A DNA stretch of 61,795 bases, from the NCBI GenBank assembly GCA_025464995.1, contig JAODMO010000005.1, forward strand, positions 1 through 61,795. Direction: 5' to 3'. This DNA comes from Microbacteriaceae bacterium (lineage in GTDB: Bacteria; Actinomycetota; Actinomycetes; Actinomycetales; Microbacteriaceae). The position numbers were made by a program, and so were the translations under genes. Positions 31,152 through 41,764 of this stretch are shown here, piece by piece; positions within the stretch are counted from its first letter, which is position 1; each line of letters begins with the position of its first letter. The notes under the pieces are model-generated. The model had not been told where the DNA came from, did not search any database, and was given only the letters and a program-made list of their open reading frames with translations.

Positions 31152-32540
31152 CTACACCTCGTAGTCGATATCGCGCGTCTCGCGGCTGATGAACAGCGCA
31201 ACGAGGGTGATGGCTCCCGCGAGGCTGAGGTAGAGGCCGACGAGCCACGTGCTGCCTCCCGCGGCGGTCCACAGCGCGACGGCGACGATGGGCGCCAGGG
31301 CGGCGCCGAGGATGCTCGCGACGTTGTAGCTGATCGCGCTGCCCGTGTAGCGCACGTTCGTCGGGAACAGCTCGGGCAGCACGGCACCCATGGGGCCGAA
31401 CGTCAGTCCCATGAGCGTGAAGCCGATGATGAGCAGGCCGAGAACCCCGATCGTTCCCGCGCCGAACAGCGGCACGAAGAGCGCGCCGAAGACGATGATG
31501 CCGATCGTCGTGAGGATGAGCGACTTGCGGCGCCCGTACTTCTCGGCGAGCGGGCCGGAGACGAGCGTGAAGATTCCGAAGAAGACGCAGCCGATGATGA
31601 GGAGGATCAGGAACTCGTTGCGCGTGTAGCCGAGCCCCGCGACGAACGTCGAGGCGTTGAAGGGCTTGCCGGCGGCCTCGGCGGCGGCGGCGGCATCCGC
31701 CGCGGTCTTGGCGGTGGTTCCGTAGGTGAGCGTGAACGCGGTCATCAGGTAGAACAGCACGTAGGTCGCGAGCATGATGAACGTGCCGAGGATGAGCGGC
31801 CGCCAGCTGGTCGTGAAGACGCGCGCGAGCGGCAGCTTCGCGACCTCGCCGCGCTCGACGACCTTCGTGAATGCGGGCGTCTCGACGAGCTTGAGGCGCA
31901 CGTACAGGCCGACGATGACGAGGATGGCACTCGCGAGGAAGGGCACGCGCCAGCCCCACGACAGGAAGTCCTCCTGCGAGAGGTTGACCGACAGCAGCAG
32001 GAAGACACCGTTGGCGATGATGAAGCCGATGGGCGCCCCGAGCTGCGGGAAGGTGCCGTAGATGGCGCGCTTGCCCACGGGCGCGTTCTCGGTCGCGAGC
32101 AGGGCGGCACCGCTCCACTCGCCGCCGAGGCCGACGCCCTGGGTGAAACGCAGCACCACGAGCAACGCGGGGGCGAGGATCTGCCAGCCGGGAGTCAGCG
32201 CAGTCGGCAGCAGGCCGATGATGAAGGTGGCGACACCCATGGTCACGAGCGAGGCGACGAGCGTGCCCTTGCGCCCGATGCGGTCGCCGAAGTGCCCGAA
32301 CAGCACCGAGCCGACGGGGCGCGCGATGAAGGCGACGCCGAATACGGCGAACGAGGCGAGCTGCCCCGCGACCGGATTGTCGCCGGGGAAGAACAGTGCG
32401 GGGAAGACCAGCACCGCCGCCGTCGCGTAGACGTAGAAGTCGTAGAACTCGATCGAGGTTCCGATGAGGCTGGCGAGGATGACGCGCGAGCGGGGATTGA
32501 CGGGTGCAACGGGCGCAGACGTAGCGTCGACTTGTGACAT
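31152..32540 (-). CDS. MHS-family MFS transporter
   Basis: The 462-residue protein has 12 predicted membrane helices and the metabolite:H+ symporter pattern: ASLIGTSIEFYDFYVYATAA near residues 22-41, the MFS motif A variant GHFGDRIGRKGTLVAS near 85-100, RFTQGVGLGGEWSGAALLA near 130-148, and GPLAEKYGRRKSLIL in the second half. It should import an organic acid or related solute with protons. The ATG at 32540 has GGAGAAG 8 nt upstream; a longer upstream frame has poor composition. It is monocistronic and precedes the repeat cluster. Substrate unknown. Confidence 0.85.
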   Translation of the reverse strand: MSQVDATSAPVAPVNPRSRVILASLIGTSIEFYDFYVYATAAVLVFPALFFPGDNPVAGQLASFAVFGVAFIARPVGSVLFGHFGDRIGRKGTLVASLVTMGVATFIIGLLPTALTPGWQILAPALLVVLRFTQGVGLGGEWSGAALLATENAPVGKRAIYGTFPQLGAPIGFIIANGVFLLLSVNLSQEDFLSWGWRVPFLASAILVIVGLYVRLKLVETPAFTKVVERGEVAKLPLARVFTTSWRPLILGTFIMLATYVLFYLMTAFTLTYGTTAKTAADAAAAAEAAGKPFNASTFVAGLGYTRNEFLILLIIGCVFFGIFTLVSGPLAEKYGRRKSLILTTIGIIVFGALFVPLFGAGTIGVLGLLIIGFTLMGLTFGPMGAVLPELFPTNVRYTGSAISYNVASILGAALAPIVAVALWTAAGGSTWLVGLYLSLAGAITLVALFISRETRDIDYEV

Positions 32541-32625
32541 GAAGGGGGCTTCTCCGAAGGCAGAAAATATGAAAGACGCGCGTGTGGCACGGAAAAGTGG
32601 GGCCGCTTGTGACAGCCCAACAACC

Positions 32626-33362
32626 CTACGCCTGTGTCGAGAGCACCGCGGGCAACTGCGCAAGCCCGGTGATGACGGGGACTCCGGATGCTGCGGCGCG
32701 GGCCCTCTCGTCGGCAGTCGCGGCGGCCCTCCGATCGAGCCACACGCCTGTCAGCCCCGCGGAGGCAGCACCGATCGCGTCGGTGTCGAGCCGGTCGCCG
32801 ATGTACGCCGCTTGCGCCGGCTGCACCCCGAACCGCTCACACGCGTATCGGAAGATGCCCGCGTCGGGCTTCGCGACTCCGACCTCTCCGCTCGCGACGA
32901 CGAACTCGATCCGCGCGGCGAGGCCCGTGGCATCGAGCTTCGACTGTTGCGACGGCAGTTCCGCGTTGGTGACAATGCCGAACCGAACGCCGGGCAGCTC
33001 TCGCTCGAGGGCGTCGAGGGCGGGCAGCGCGTCGTCGAAGAGCACCCACGACCGCTCGTATTCGATGAGGTAGCGGCCGAACCACTCGTCGGCCGCCGAG
33101 TCGTCGGCCAGGTCGATGCCGAACGGCTCGACGAAGCCGCGGGCGCGATGCCTGCGCTGCTCGCGGAAGTCGAGCTCGCCGGCGAGGTAGCGGTGGTAGT
33201 GGTGCTCCTCGAGGGCGACCCAGCGGGCGAGCTCGATGGCGTCGTCGGCCGCAGCCAGCTCACCGCCGTGCGACGCGCGGTGGGCGGCGACACCGCGTGC
33301 CACCGCGTGCGAGTGCGCAAAGAGCGTGTCGTCGAGGTCGAAGAGCACGACGAGCGGCGCGG

Positions 33363-33366
<4 letters not shown>
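32626..33366 (-). CDS. HAD-superfamily hydrolase
   Basis: The 246-residue phosphatase-like protein has HAD motif I FDLDDTLF (residues 8-15, nucleophile Asp9), a helical cap (residues ~20-110), motif II FGIVTNAE near 130, motif III Lys in GEVGVAKPDAGIF near 165, and motif IV YIGDRLDTDAIGA near 188. It probably dephosphorylates a small metabolite. The GTG at 33366 overlaps the stop of the GNAT gene by 4 bp, so it is the distal gene of a trpS - GNAT - HAD unit. Confidence 0.85.
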
Positions 33367-34942
<1,576 letters not shown>

Positions 34943-34948
34943 TCAGGG

Positions 34949-35794
34949 TCAGATCGCGTAATCGACCACCACGGGCGCGTGGTCGCTCCATCGCGTGTCC
35001 CACGCCGTCGCGCGGTCGACGGAATACGCCGTGACGGTCGCCGCGAGCGCGGGGGTCGCGAGCTGGTAGTCGAGGCGCCATCCGGTGTCGGTGTCGAACG
35101 CCTTTCCCCGCTGTGACCACCACGTGTACGGGCCCTCGACCTCGCCCGCCCACGTGCGGCCGACGTCGACCCAGCCGAGCCCCGGCCCGGTGCTGCCGTC
35201 GACGCCCGTGACGGTCTCGCCCTGTCGCCCGAGGAAGCGGTCGAAGTACGCGCGCTCCTCCGGCAGGAACCCGGCATTCTTGCGGTTGCCCTTCCAGTTC
35301 TTGATGTCGAGTTCGCGGTGCCCGACGTTGAGGTCGCCCACGACGACGGCCAGCTCGCTGTGCGCCGCGATCTCGGGCAGTCGCGCCTCCATCGCGTCGA
35401 GGAACTTGTACTTCTCGACCTGCTTCGGCGTGTCGACGTCTCCCGAGTGCACGTAGGTGCTCACGACGGTGACGATCCGGTCGCCCACCTCGTAGTCGGC
35501 CTCGAGCCAGCGGCCGGCGCTGTCGAACTCCTCATCGCCCAGGGTGACGCGGTGGATGCTGGCCTTGTTGCGTGAAGCGATCGCCACCCCCGCGCGTCCC
35601 TTCGCGGTCGCCGCGTCGTGCAGGATGTCCCACTCCGGCCCCAGCAGCTCCTCGAGGATCTCGGTGGTCGCTCTCACCTCCTGGAGGGCGAGGATGTCGA
35701 CGTCGCGCTCGGCGAGCCACTCGGCCATGCCCTTCTTGAAGGAGGCGCGGACTCCGTTGACGTTGACGGTGGCGATACGGAGTGGCGAGGGCAT
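34949..35794 (-). CDS. xthA: Exodeoxyribonuclease III / AP endonuclease
   Basis: The 281-residue nuclease has the ExoIII layout: IATVNVNGVRASF (residues 7-19, metal-site Asn), DILALQEVRA near 33-42 (catalytic Glu), VSTYVHSGD near 110, VVVGDLNVGHRELDI near 149-163 (Asp and Asn), GWVDVGR near 205 and the terminal WSDHAPVVVDY with the catalytic Asp-His. It repairs abasic sites and degrades 3' ends. A -10 box lies 6 nt before the ATG and no Shine-Dalgarno sequence is visible, so it may be leaderless. Confidence 0.92.
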   Translation of the reverse strand: MPSPLRIATVNVNGVRASFKKGMAEWLAERDVDILALQEVRATTEILEELLGPEWDILHDAATAKGRAGVAIASRNKASIHRVTLGDEEFDSAGRWLEADYEVGDRIVTVVSTYVHSGDVDTPKQVEKYKFLDAMEARLPEIAAHSELAVVVGDLNVGHRELDIKNWKGNRKNAGFLPEERAYFDRFLGRQGETVTGVDGSTGPGLGWVDVGRTWAGEVEGPYTWWSQRGKAFDTDTGWRLDYQLATPALAATVTAYSVDRATAWDTRWSDHAPVVVDYAI

Positions 35795-35800
35795 GAATAG

Positions 35801-35806
35801 ATTTTA
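35801..35806 (-). promoter_or_regulatory. -10 element of xthA, leaderless arrangement
   Basis: On the minus strand TAAAAT ends 6 nt before the ATG at 35794. It overlaps the 3' end of the upstream YihY gene. No clear -35 was seen. Confidence 0.45.
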
Positions 35807-36862
35807 CGAGGAGCCACCGTCATCGGCTCGCCGACGCCATCGCCGGAACGGGCGGAGGAGGCGCGCGAATCCCCGCGGCCGCTCCGCGAGCCGCTCCAAC
35901 TCGGCGATGCGCTCGCGTTCAAGCCGCGCCTTCTCTGCCGCCACGGGGTCGGCGGCGATGCCGGCGTCATCCATGCCGACGGAGATCCAGGCCGCGAAGA
36001 TCAGGATGACCTGGCAGACGAGGCTGAAGAAGATCAAGAGCCCCGCGATGATCGCAAAGGACGCGAGCAGGGGATTGTTGCGCGAGCCGCCGAGCAGAAG
36101 GTTTCCGAGCAGCTTGAGCACTCCCATGCCGAAGGCGCCGAGAAGCGCTCCGCCGACCAGCCGACGAAACGGGATCGGGATTCCGGCGAGCACCCGGTAC
36201 AGCGCCGCGAGCACGACGGTGTCGAGGAGGAAGACCACGAGGAGGCCGAGCGCCGTGCCGAGCACCGTTCCGACCAGCGAATCCGAGCCGATGCCGACGA
36301 GGTCGAGTACGAGGCCGAGGAGCGACGTGCTCGCCGCGGAGAGCACGGTGGAGACGATCAGTGCCGCGCCGAACGCGACGGCGAGCCCGAGATCCTTGAG
36401 CTTGAGCAGTAGGAAGTTCGTTGTACTGGGCGCGACGGAGAAGATGCGGCGGATGGCCTCACGCGCGGAGGCGAGGAAGCCGATGGCCGTGAAGAGCAGG
36501 CCGACGAGAGCGATCGCGCCCGTCCAGTTGAGCACGCCGGCGGAGAGCAGGTCGTCGGGGTCGACGACGCCGTCGGATGTCCTCGACTCGATGAGCCCGG
36601 GCACCGCCGCGGCGATCGTGTTGATGAGCGACTCCCGCAGCCCGGGGTCGTTCGCGATGATCAGCCCGATGACGCTGAAACCGACCCACAGCCCGGCGAA
36701 GACGGCGAACATGCCCTGGAAGGCGAGCCCGGACGCCATCAGCGGGCCGCCGGATGAGGCGTAGTGCAGGAAGACGCGCACCGGCTTGAGCTTCATCACC
36801 CTCGCGATGATGGCCGGGATGCCGGTGGGAGGAGCTGTCGCGTCGGTCGCTGTGTCGGCCAT
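35804..36862 (-). CDS. YihY/BrkB-family membrane protein
   Basis: The 352-residue protein has six predicted membrane segments and the YihY/virulence-factor-BrkB pattern: RVFLHYASSGGPLMASGLAFQGMFAVFAGL near residues 28-57, then LIENLIG-type helices and GIPIPFRRLVGGALLGAFGM near 218-237. The C-terminal ~60 residues are charged and cytoplasmic (KARLERERIAELERLAERPRG). The family was once mis-called ribonuclease BN; its role is unknown. TAGGCT lies 6 nt before the ATG, so the message may be leaderless. Confidence 0.85.
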   Translation of the reverse strand: MADTATDATAPPTGIPAIIARVMKLKPVRVFLHYASSGGPLMASGLAFQGMFAVFAGLWVGFSVIGLIIANDPGLRESLINTIAAAVPGLIESRTSDGVVDPDDLLSAGVLNWTGAIALVGLLFTAIGFLASAREAIRRIFSVAPSTTNFLLLKLKDLGLAVAFGAALIVSTVLSAASTSLLGLVLDLVGIGSDSLVGTVLGTALGLLVVFLLDTVVLAALYRVLAGIPIPFRRLVGGALLGAFGMGVLKLLGNLLLGGSRNNPLLASFAIIAGLLIFFSLVCQVILIFAAWISVGMDDAGIAADPVAAEKARLERERIAELERLAERPRGFARLLRPFRRWRRRADDGGSS

Positions 36863-36868
36863 CCGTTC

Positions 36869-36874
36869 AGCCTA
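36869..36874 (-). promoter_or_regulatory. -10 element of the YihY gene, leaderless arrangement
   Basis: On the minus strand TAGGCT ends 6 nt before the ATG at 36862; no Shine-Dalgarno sequence is present. Confidence 0.4.
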
Positions 36875-36915
36875 CGGTGCGGCCCGACCCCTGCCGGCAC
36901 TGCTTCACGAGGCGG

Positions 36916-36931
36916 GCGGTGCCCCCACCGC
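36916..36931 (-). terminator. Hairpin after the sdh operon
   Basis: GCGGTG and CACCGC pair perfectly around a 4-nt loop, 40 nt beyond the sdhB stop codon and before the YihY promoter. A likely terminator. Confidence 0.45.
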
Positions 36932-36970
36932 GAGGGGTGAGCGGGTTCCCGTCGTTCGGGGCTCGCTTCG

Positions 36971-37732
36971 CTACGCCTGGCCGCGCATGATCGCCTGCTT
37001 GACCTCGGCGATGGCCTGCGTCACCTGGATGCCACGGGGGCACGCCTCGGAGCAGTTGAAGGTCGTGCGGCAGCGCCACACGCCCTCCTTGTCGTTGAGG
37101 ATGTCGAGGCGCACCTGGGCGCCCTCGTCGCGCGAGTCGAAGATGAAGCGGTGCGCATTGACGATCGCGGCCGGGCCGAAGTACTGCCCGTCCGTCCAGA
37201 AGACGGGGCAGCTCGACGTGCACGCCGCGCACAGGATGCACTTCGTGGTGTCGTCGAAGCGCGCGCGCTCCACGGGGCTCTGCTTACGCTCCTTGCCGTC
37301 CTTCGTGCCGGAGGACGCCATGAGGAACGGGTTGATCTGCCGGTACGACTCGAAGAACGGCTCCATGTCGACGATGAGGTCCTTCTCGAGGGGCAGGCCC
37401 TTGATCGCCTCGACGTAGATCGGCTTCGAGATATCGAGGTCCTTGATCAGCGTCTTGCACGCGAGCCGGTTGCGCCCGTTGATGCGCATCGCGTCGGAAC
37501 CGCAGATGCCGTGCGCGCAGCTGCGACGGAAGGTCAGCGAGCCATCCTGCTCCCACTTGATCTTGTGCAGCGCGTCGAGGATGCGGTCGGTGCCGAACAC
37601 CTCGACATCGAAGTCCTGCCAACGCGGCTCGGTGTCGACGTCGGGGTCGAACCGGCGGATGATGAGGGTCGCCGTGTAGGTCGGGATGACCTCGGGCACG
37701 TTGGGCTTGTTCTCCAGAACGGCGGTACTCAT
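36971..37732 (-). CDS. sdhB: Succinate dehydrogenase iron-sulfur subunit
   Basis: The 253-residue protein has the [2Fe-2S] ligands in RRSCAHGICGSDAM near residues 69-82 with the fourth Cys in NRLACKT, and the [4Fe-4S]/[3Fe-4S] motifs CILCAACTSSCPVFW near 170 and CSEACPRGI near 227. It passes electrons from SdhA to quinone in the membrane. Its ATG overlaps the sdhA stop by one base (TGATG). It is the last gene of sdhCDAB. Confidence 0.95.
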   Translation of the reverse strand: MSTAVLENKPNVPEVIPTYTATLIIRRFDPDVDTEPRWQDFDVEVFGTDRILDALHKIKWEQDGSLTFRRSCAHGICGSDAMRINGRNRLACKTLIKDLDISKPIYVEAIKGLPLEKDLIVDMEPFFESYRQINPFLMASSGTKDGKERKQSPVERARFDDTTKCILCAACTSSCPVFWTDGQYFGPAAIVNAHRFIFDSRDEGAQVRLDILNDKEGVWRCRTTFNCSEACPRGIQVTQAIAEVKQAIMRGQA

Positions 37733-39546
37733 CAGTACTTCCTCTCCATCGGCTGGTAACGGGTGATCACGACGGGTTTGGTGCTCAGCTTGATGTGGTC
37801 TCCCGCATCGGCCGACCCGGCGTCGCCGGCGAGGTACGCCATGGTGTGGACGAGCCAGTTGGCGTCGTCGCGCAGCGGGTAGTCCTCACGGAAGTGACCG
37901 CCGCGGCTCTCCCTGCGGCTGAGCGCGGAGTAGACGACGACCTCGGCGAGGTCGAGCAGGAATCCGAGCTCGACCGCCTCGAGCAGGTCGGTGTTGAACC
38001 GCTTGCCCTTGTCCTGCACGGCGATCTGCTTGTACCGCTCGCGCAGCCCCTCGATCACGTGCGTGACCTCGATGAGCGTCTCCTCGGTGCGGAACACCTG
38101 GGCGTTGCGGTCCATCGAGTCTTGCAGTTCCTTGCGGATCTTCGCGATGCTCTCGGTGCCGGTCGACGCGCTCAGCATGGTGAGCAGCGCGCGGATGTCG
38201 GCGGCCGGGTCGTCGGGCAGCGGGAGGAACTCCGCCGTCTTGACGTACTCGACGGCGTTGATGCCCGCACGCTTGCCGAACACGTTGATGTCGAGCAGCG
38301 AGTTGGTGCCGAGGCGGTTCGAGCCGTGCACCGAGACGCACGCGCACTCGCCCGCGGCGTAGAGACCCGGCACGACGGTGGTGTTGTCGCGCAACACCTC
38401 CGCAGCGACGTTCGTCGGGATGCCGCCCATGGCGTAGTGGGCGGTGGGGAGCACAGGCACGGGCTCGGTGTACGGCTCGACGCCGAGGTAGGTGCGGGCA
38501 AACTCCGTGATGTCGGGCAGCTTCGCATCGATGACCTCTTTGGAGAGGTGCGTGATGTCGAGGTAGACGTAGTCCTTGTTCGGTCCGCCGCCCCGACCCT
38601 CGCGGATCTCGGTGGCCATGCACCTGGCGACGATGTCGCGTGGCGCGAGGTCTTTGATGGTGGGGGCATAGCGCTCCATGAAGCGCTCGCCCTCGCTGTT
38701 GCGCAGGATGGCGCCCTCGCCGCGGGCCGCCTCCGAAAGGAGGATGCCGAGGCCGGCGAGGCCCGTCGGGTGGAACTGGAAGAACTCCATGTCTTCGAGG
38801 GGGAGCCCCTTGCGCCAGATGATGCCGACGCCGTCACCGGTGAGGGTGTGCGCATTCGACGTCGTCTTGTAGATCTTGCCGAAGCCTCCGGTGGCGAAGA
38901 TGATCGCCTTGCCCTGGAAGACGTGCAGCTCGCCGGTCGACAGCTCGTAGGCGACGACGCCGGAGGGCTGCTCCACGCCGTCGACCTCGGTCATCACGAG
39001 GTCGAGCACGTAGAACTCGTTGTAGAAGTTGATGCCGAGCTTGACGCAGTTCTGGTAGAGCGTCTGGAGGATCATGTGGCCGGTGCGGTCGGCCGCGTAG
39101 CAGGCACGACGCACCGGGGTCTTGCCGTGGTCGGCAGTGTGGCCGCCGAAACGACGCTGGTCGATCTTGCCGTCTGGCGTGCGGTTGAACGGAAGACCCA
39201 TGTTCTCGAGGTCGAGCACCGCCTCGATGGCCTCCTTGGCGAGGATCTCCGCGGCATCCTGGTCGACGAGGTAGTCGCCGCCCTTGACGGTGTCGAATGT
39301 GTGCCACTCCCAGTTGTCTTCCTCGACGTTCGCGAGGGCTGCGGCCATGCCGCCCTGGGCGGCCCCCGTGTGCGATCGCGTCGGGTACAGCTTGGAGATC
39401 ACGGCGGTGTTCGCGTGCGGACCGGCCTCGATCGCGGCGCGCATGCCGGCACCGCCGGCACCCACGATCACGATTTCGTGCTGGTGGTAGTGGACTCCAT
39501 CGACGATCGATCCGTCGGCGTACAGGTTCTCGGTCGTATGCGCCAT
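37732..39546 (-). CDS. sdhA: Succinate dehydrogenase flavoprotein subunit
   Basis: The 604-residue subunit has the FAD-binding [19 protein letters not shown] near residues 24-42, the flavin-attachment region [20 protein letters not shown] with its histidine (~53-72), the substrate-site [11 protein letters not shown] near 257 and the catalytic-type [17 protein letters not shown] near 360-376. It oxidises succinate to fumarate. The ATG at 39546 gives the normal start ([11 protein letters not shown]); upstream codons in frame belong to sdhD. sdhD ends 2 nt before it. Confidence 0.96.
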   Translation of the reverse strand: MAHTTENLYADGSIVDGVHYHQHEIVIVGAGGAGMRAAIEAGPHANTAVISKLYPTRSHTGAAQGGMAAALANVEEDNWEWHTFDTVKGGDYLVDQDAAEILAKEAIEAVLDLENMGLPFNRTPDGKIDQRRFGGHTADHGKTPVRRACYAADRTGHMILQTLYQNCVKLGINFYNEFYVLDLVMTEVDGVEQPSGVVAYELSTGELHVFQGKAIIFATGGFGKIYKTTSNAHTLTGDGVGIIWRKGLPLEDMEFFQFHPTGLAGLGILLSEAARGEGAILRNSEGERFMERYAPTIKDLAPRDIVARCMATEIREGRGGGPNKDYVYLDITHLSKEVIDAKLPDITEFARTYLGVEPYTEPVPVLPTAHYAMGGIPTNVAAEVLRDNTTVVPGLYAAGECACVSVHGSNRLGTNSLLDINVFGKRAGINAVEYVKTAEFLPLPDDPAADIRALLTMLSASTGTESIAKIRKELQDSMDRNAQVFRTEETLIEVTHVIEGLRERYKQIAVQDKGKRFNTDLLEAVELGFLLDLAEVVVYSALSRRESRGGHFREDYPLRDDANWLVHTMAYLAGDAGSADAGDHIKLSTKPVVITRYQPMERKY

Positions 39547-39548
39547 TG

Positions 39549-39998
39549 CTACGGCACCGGGCAGAAGCTCGGGAGCAGGTCTGCCGCGGCGTTCGCCGGG
39601 CACGGGTCAAAGGTGTAGATCACGAGGGTCCCCAGGAGTAGAAGGATGGCGGTCGAGGCGAAGATCGCCCCGAGCAGGATGCGGCGGACGGTGGGCTTGG
39701 TGGCGTAGTCGTTGACGATGGTGCGCATGCCGTTGGCGCCGTGGATGAGCGCGAGCCACAGCAGCAGCGTGTCCCAGATCACCCAGAACGGGTCGGCGAG
39801 CTTGCCGGCGACGAACGCGAAGTCGATGGCCTTGACGCCCTCGCCCGCGAAAAGGTTCACGAAGAGGTGGCCGAAGATCAACACGAGCAGCACGATGCCG
39901 CTCGCGCGCATGTAGATCCAGCCCCACTTCTCCCAGTTGACGCCGCCACGCCGGCCGGGCGCGGGCGACTTGCTGCGGGGAGCCTCGATTGTGGTCAT
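39549..39998 (-). CDS. sdhD: Succinate dehydrogenase hydrophobic anchor subunit
   Basis: The 149-residue anchor has three membrane helices (residues ~33-53, 76-96, 117-138). The conserved [20 protein letters not shown] (~82-101) holds the His, Arg and Asp-Tyr residues used for heme and quinone in SdhD. Together with SdhC it anchors SdhAB. It starts 2 nt after sdhC. Confidence 0.9.
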   Translation of the reverse strand: MTTIEAPRSKSPAPGRRGGVNWEKWGWIYMRASGIVLLVLIFGHLFVNLFAGEGVKAIDFAFVAGKLADPFWVIWDTLLLWLALIHGANGMRTIVNDYATKPTVRRILLGAIFASTAILLLLGTLVIYTFDPCPANAAADLLPSFCPVP

Positions 39999-40000
39999 CC

Positions 40001-40435
40001 TCAACCTCCGAAGATGTGCATGAGCTGGCGGGGGATGAAGCCGATGAGAAGCACGATCCAGAGCCCGATGACGATGTAGAACATCAGCTTCTGGTGCTTG
40101 GTGCCCCAACCCCAGAAATCGATGAGGATGATGCGCAGACCGTTGAGCCCGTGCAGGCCGATCGCGGCGACGAGGGCGATCTCACCGAGGCCCATGAGCG
40201 GTGTCTTGTAGGTGTTGAGCACGGCGTTGTATGCCTCGGGGCTCACGCGCACGAGACTCGTGTCGAGGATGTGCACGAGAAGAAAGAAGTAAATCGCGAC
40301 CCCGGTGATGCGGTGCAGCACCCAGGACCACATTCCCTCCCGGCCGCGGTACAGGGTGCCTGCAGGGCGTCGAGGGGGTTTGATGATGGGTGCCGCGCGC
40401 TTATTCGCCAGGGTTGCCGCCGGTTCTTGTGGCAC
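40001..40435 (-). CDS. sdhC: Succinate dehydrogenase cytochrome b556 subunit
   Basis: The 144-residue subunit has three membrane helices and the SdhC motifs RPAGTLYRGREGMWSWVLHRITG near residues 25-46 (quinone-site Ser and Arg) and HGLNGLRIILIDFWG near 99-113, with heme-ligand histidines such as that in LLVHILDTS. The GTG at 40435 is preferred over the ATG 30 nt upstream because AAGGAGGG lies 4 nt before it. It is the first gene of sdhCDAB. Confidence 0.9.
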   Translation of the reverse strand: MPQEPAATLANKRAAPIIKPPRRPAGTLYRGREGMWSWVLHRITGVAIYFFLLVHILDTSLVRVSPEAYNAVLNTYKTPLMGLGEIALVAAIGLHGLNGLRIILIDFWGWGTKHQKLMFYIVIGLWIVLLIGFIPRQLMHIFGG

Positions 40436-40560
40436 GTAACCCTCCTTGCGGATGATCGGCCACACCGCATTGAGCGCCAGCGTGACCGGTGGATGTTCGG
40501 TCGTCGAACGAATCCATCCTATTCGACGAGGTTCGATCTCGCTGCTGAGGGCAACCTAAT

Positions 40561-40578
40561 TAGCTCGACGTCAAGATA
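40561..40578. promoter_or_regulatory. Near-palindrome between sdhC and manC
   Basis: TAGCTCGACGTCAAGATA is an 18-bp palindrome with two mismatched pairs centred on GACGTC, 125 bp upstream of sdhC and 58 bp upstream of manC. It looks like a regulator site; from its place I would guess central-metabolism control of sdh. The regulator is not identifiable. Confidence 0.45.
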
Positions 40579-40624
40579 CCTGGCGGCCCCAGCGCGGGTC
40601 GGCTGGGGGCCGCGCGGCAGGCGA

Positions 40625-40630
40625 TAGGTT
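40625..40630 (+). promoter_or_regulatory. -10 element of manC, leaderless arrangement
   Basis: TAGGTT ends 6 nt before the ATG at 40637, with no Shine-Dalgarno sequence between. No -35 consensus was seen. Confidence 0.45.
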
Positions 40631-40636
40631 GGTCGG

Positions 40637-41758
40637 ATGAAGGCCAACACCACACACCTCTCGCACTTCTACAGCGTCATCCCGGCCGGCGGCATCGGTT
40701 CGCGGTTGTGGCCGCTGTCTCGAGCCGACGCTCCGAAGTTTTTGCACGACCTCACCGGCAGCGGGCAGACGCTGTTGCGCGACACCTGGGACCGCCTCGT
40801 GCCGCTCTCGGGCGAACAGCGTGTCATGGTCGTCACCGGTCGCGCCCACCGGGCGGCCGTCGAGAAGCAGCTGCCCGAACTCACCGACCCCAATGTGGTG
40901 CTCGAAAGCGAGCCGAAAGACTCGACCGCCGCCATCGGGCTGGCCGCGGCCATCCTCCTCCGTCGCGAACCCGACGTGATCATCGGGTCGTTCGCGGCAG
41001 ACCACGTCATCAAGGACAAGCGCGGGTTCCGGAGGTCGGTCGCGGAGGCCGCAGCCGTCGCCGAGGCCGGCTACATCGCGACGATCGGCATCACCCCCTC
41101 CGAGCCGGCGATCGGCTTCGGCTACATCCACACCAAGGGAGAGCTCGAGGTGGAGGGCGCGCCCAGTGCGCTCTTCGTCGACAGCTTCGTCGAGAAGCCC
41201 AACCTGAAGACCGCGCAGGCCTACCTCGCGAGCGGCGCCTATCTGTGGAACGCCGGGATGTTCATCTCGAGAGCCGACGTGCTGCTCGAGCAGATCGGAC
41301 GGTCGAAGCCGGAGCTGCTCGCCGGGCTCGACGAGCTCGCGGATGCCTGGGACACCCCGCGTCGCGGAGCGGTGGTCGACAAGGTGTGGCCGGGCCTGGA
41401 GAAGATCGCCATCGACTACACCGTCGCCGAGCCTGCCGCCAAGGCGGGCCGGCTCGCCGTCATCCCCGGCGTGTTCGACTGGGACGACGTCGGCGACTTC
41501 GCCTCGATCGGCAAGCTGCACTCCGGCGGACGCAAGAAGGATCTCGCGATCCTCGGCGAGAACGCGCGCGTGCTCGCCGACTCGTCGAGCGGAGTCGTCA
41601 TCGCCCAGAGCGGGCGACTCATCTCCCTCATCGGCGTGACCGACATCGTCGTCGTCGACACCCCGGATGCGCTGCTGGTCACGACGACGGCGAACGCGCA
41701 GCGGGTCAAGTCGGTCGTCGACGCTCTCAAGCTCTCCGGCCGCAACGACGTACTGTAG
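40637..41758 (+). CDS. manC: Mannose-1-phosphate guanylyltransferase
   Basis: The 373-residue nucleotidyltransferase has the GDP-mannose pyrophosphorylase signature VIPAGGIGSRLWPLSRADAPKF (shown in two parts: residues 14-25 and 26-35), DHVIKDKRGF near 116, FVDSFVEKP near 180-188 and WNAGMFISRADVLLEQIG near 205-222. It lacks the phosphomannose-isomerase domain of bifunctional enzymes. The product GDP-mannose feeds mannolipids and glycans. The nucleoside hydrolase gene begins 6 nt after it, an operon-like spacing. Confidence 0.9.
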   Translation: MKANTTHLSHFYSVIPAGGIGSRLWPLSRADAPKFLHDLTGSGQTLLRDTWDRLVPLSGEQRVMVVTGRAHRAAVEKQLPELTDPNVVLESEPKDSTAAIGLAAAILLRREPDVIIGSFAADHVIKDKRGFRRSVAEAAAVAEAGYIATIGITPSEPAIGFGYIHTKGELEVEGAPSALFVDSFVEKPNLKTAQAYLASGAYLWNAGMFISRADVLLEQIGRSKPELLAGLDELADAWDTPRRGAVVDKVWPGLEKIAIDYTVAEPAAKAGRLAVIPGVFDWDDVGDFASIGKLHSGGRKKDLAILGENARVLADSSSGVVIAQSGRLISLIGVTDIVVVDTPDALLVTTTANAQRVKSVVDALKLSGRNDVL

Positions 41759-41764
41759 GCACTC

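Noticed and set aside
37795-39618. 607-codon plus-strand frame opposite sdhA
   Set aside because: Shadow frame; no domains, and sdhA is unmistakable.
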